DNA from: Methanobacteriota archaeon | GTDB lineage: Archaea > Thermoplasmatota > Thermoplasmata > RBG-16-68-12 | NCBI GenBank assembly: GCA_005879065.1 | Contig: VBLU01000006.1 | Coordinates: forward strand, 1-40,561 | DNA: 40,561 bases | Direction of reading: 5' to 3' | In this document: positions 38,809 through 40,561 of the stretch, in pieces | How the letters are laid out: the number at the start of each line of letters is the position of its first letter | How positions within the stretch are numbered: position 1 is the first letter of the stretch | Translations under genes and position numbers: made by a program | The notes under the pieces: generated by a model | What the model was told of the DNA's origin: nothing | The model's input: the letters and a program-made list of their open reading frames with translations, nothing else | The model's database searches: none

Positions 38809-39669
38809 ATGGGAACCGCGGAATCCCGGCACGGATCCACGGACAGAACGTTCGTGGAGTTCGACCACTGGCTCTACGGGGCGGTGTCCGGGACCGGGTA
38901 CACGACGAAAGCCGTCTCGAAGGGTCTCGACGCGGGCTTGTATGACCAATACCTTCGCGGGCACTACACGCCGATCCGCGCGGCCACCGCGCAATCGTAC
39001 GAGGACCCGATCGATCTGCACATGATCCACCCCGTCCACGGCGGGCGCGAAATCCTCCTGTCCCGGATTACCCGAGGGCCGGCCGATGAGGCGGGGAGGC
39101 CCACGTTCGCGAATCACACGATCGTCGGGCGCACGGAGCCGCTCCGGTCGGGGCTCATCACGCTCGACTCGGTCTTCCGCGCCATGGGCGAGTTCGATCG
39201 AAAGGCGCCCGACGTGATGGGAGAGATGCCGCCCCTCGAAATCCCCACGCGTTCGGAAGAGGAACGTGAAGCCCCCTTCGGCCTCGGGATCCATCGGCAC
39301 GTCACGTTCCCCGCCCTCGAGACGCTCGCGACCCGCATCATGGCCGATGCGACGAGCCGCACCCTCCTCCTGTGCCGAAACACGACGCCCGAGGCGCGCA
39401 ACGCCACCCTGCACCTCGTCTTCGAACTCCTGTGCTGGGGATGCGGACTTCCGATCCTCACGGCCATCAGCGAAACTCCACGGTCCTCCGCGATGAACTT
39501 CTTCAACTTGGTCGTCGCACCGCGGGGCGTCCGCGCCGATTCGAGCTGGGCCATCCTAGAAAGTGCCCTCGCCGAGCCCGTGTTGCCGCGCGTCATGGAC
39601 CGGGACGACGTGTACCAAAAGCTGACCACGATCGTGCGTCAGGCGCCCGGTTTGCCCTTGGCCCGATAG
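38809..39669 (+). CDS. GAP1-N-like GTPase-associated protein
   Basis: FVEFDHWLYGAVSGTGYTTKAVSKGLD...GGREILLSRITRGPADEAGRPTFANHTIVG resembles GAP1 N-terminal domains; starts 12 nt after the GTPase B stop codon. Confidence 0.6.
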   Translation: MGTAESRHGSTDRTFVEFDHWLYGAVSGTGYTTKAVSKGLDAGLYDQYLRGHYTPIRAATAQSYEDPIDLHMIHPVHGGREILLSRITRGPADEAGRPTFANHTIVGRTEPLRSGLITLDSVFRAMGEFDRKAPDVMGEMPPLEIPTRSEEEREAPFGLGIHRHVTFPALETLATRIMADATSRTLLLCRNTTPEARNATLHLVFELLCWGCGLPILTAISETPRSSAMNFFNLVVAPRGVRADSSWAILESALAEPVLPRVMDRDDVYQKLTTIVRQAPGLPLAR

Positions 39670-40561
39670 GTCGCGACTCCGCCGGTTCCTTTCTCGCGGA
39701 CGACGGTCCAACCGTGGCCGACGTCCCATTCGCCTTCTCGGCCCTCGAGATCCTGATCGAGGTGATCGAGTTCCGCTTCCAGGTACGCGCCGTCCGTCTC
39801 CACGTCGGGCACGAGGCTCCCTTTGGACAGGAGCTCGCACAGGAGCACGAGGCTGCTCGGCCTCCCTTTCCAATGGACGCCGAGGAAGGCTTTCCGCGCG
39901 GCGGCATCCGTCAAAATGAGTTCCCGCAGAGAGAGGTACGATTCGCGGTCGCGGGCATTCTCGCGCGGCGGCGGGTCCAGCCTCCCCTTGCGTTTCGCGA
40001 GATCTCGGAGAAGGAGGGCCCAGTCCTTTTTCGTGATCCCCTCCCGCTCCCACGGGGACGTCGGATCCGCGTCCACATTCGCCGCGTCGGCATTCGTCGA
40101 TTTCCGGGAGGAGCGAGCGCTGGCCTGAACGAGATCGTACGTGGCCCCGTCCTCCTGGTTCCTGGCCGGCACGATGCGGATCGACAACGCGCTCATGCCG
40201 AGGTGGAAGCGAGGATCGATGACAGTGAGGAGGTTCGCCGTCTCCTGAGGGAAGAGCTCCGTCAGGGTGATGTTCACCTCGGTCGTGCCGTTGCGTCGGG
40301 CCAGGGCGCTCAGCCCCTCGAGCGGGAGCGAACCGTCACCGTCTCGGGGGCCGTTGGCCAAGTCGTCGAGATAGGCTTGCGCGACCTGTTGGGTGAAACG
40401 CGGGCGCTTAGAGCCCAGGGAAAACTGGACCGCCTTCGCCATCATCCTCGAGCCGCGAAAGAGGCCCGTGACCCCGGCACGGAGGAAGGCCATGGTCCCG
40501 GCCGCGTCCACACATTGACCGATGAGGCCCGCCAACCGGATGGAGAGCTTTCGACTCAGCC
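39639..40561 (-). CDS. Uncharacterised protein, 5' end outside window
   Basis: Open frame through the window edge (upstream codons LSRKLSIR in frame); 298+ aa of normal composition; 31-nt convergent overlap with the GAP1-like gene. Confidence 0.6.
   Translation of the reverse strand, partial: LSRKLSIRLAGLIGQCVDAAGTMAFLRAGVTGLFRGSRMMAKAVQFSLGSKRPRFTQQVAQAYLDDLANGPRDGDGSLPLEGLSALARRNGTTEVNITLTELFPQETANLLTVIDPRFHLGMSALSIRIVPARNQEDGATYDLVQASARSSRKSTNADAANVDADPTSPWEREGITKKDWALLLRDLAKRKGRLDPPPRENARDRESYLSLRELILTDAAARKAFLGVHWKGRPSSLVLLCELLSKGSLVPDVETDGAYLEAELDHLDQDLEGREGEWDVGHGWTVVREKGTGGVATYRAKGKPGA

Overview
The 40.6 kb window is GC-rich (by eye) and looks archaeal, probably a Thermoplasmatota-like lineage. 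Support for this comes from Kae1, archaeal TATA-like boxes about 25-35 nt upstream of start codons, GvpD/KaiC-like ATPases, PKD/NosD-type surface proteins and winged-helix/RHH regulators. About 33 protein genes, one tRNA (Val-GAC) and several gene remnants can be supported. Much of the window is ordinary metabolism: amino-acid catabolism (two ALDHs, BKACE/DUF849, saccharopine-dehydrogenase family, four aminotransferases), isocitrate lyase, VOC, Rieske, MFS and glycosyltransferases. The main candidate system lies at 36.8-40.56 kb. It has two tandem diverged P-loop GTPase-like proteins, one with a canonical DxxG and SKxD and the other with a degraded DxxG. A protein follows whose N-terminus resembles the GAP1-N domain of predicted GTPase-centred conflict systems, and an unknown protein overlaps it convergently. 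Other points of interest are a cluster of AAACGA/TCGTTT inverted repeats around an RHH regulator gene, a membrane-anchored Cas4-like nuclease without CRISPR, a GvpD/KaiC-like pair with a degenerate second P-loop, an unlisted 42-aa Cys/His microprotein, and remnants of an amidohydrolase and an ABC ATPase. All family calls are by eye from the translations; no searches were run.
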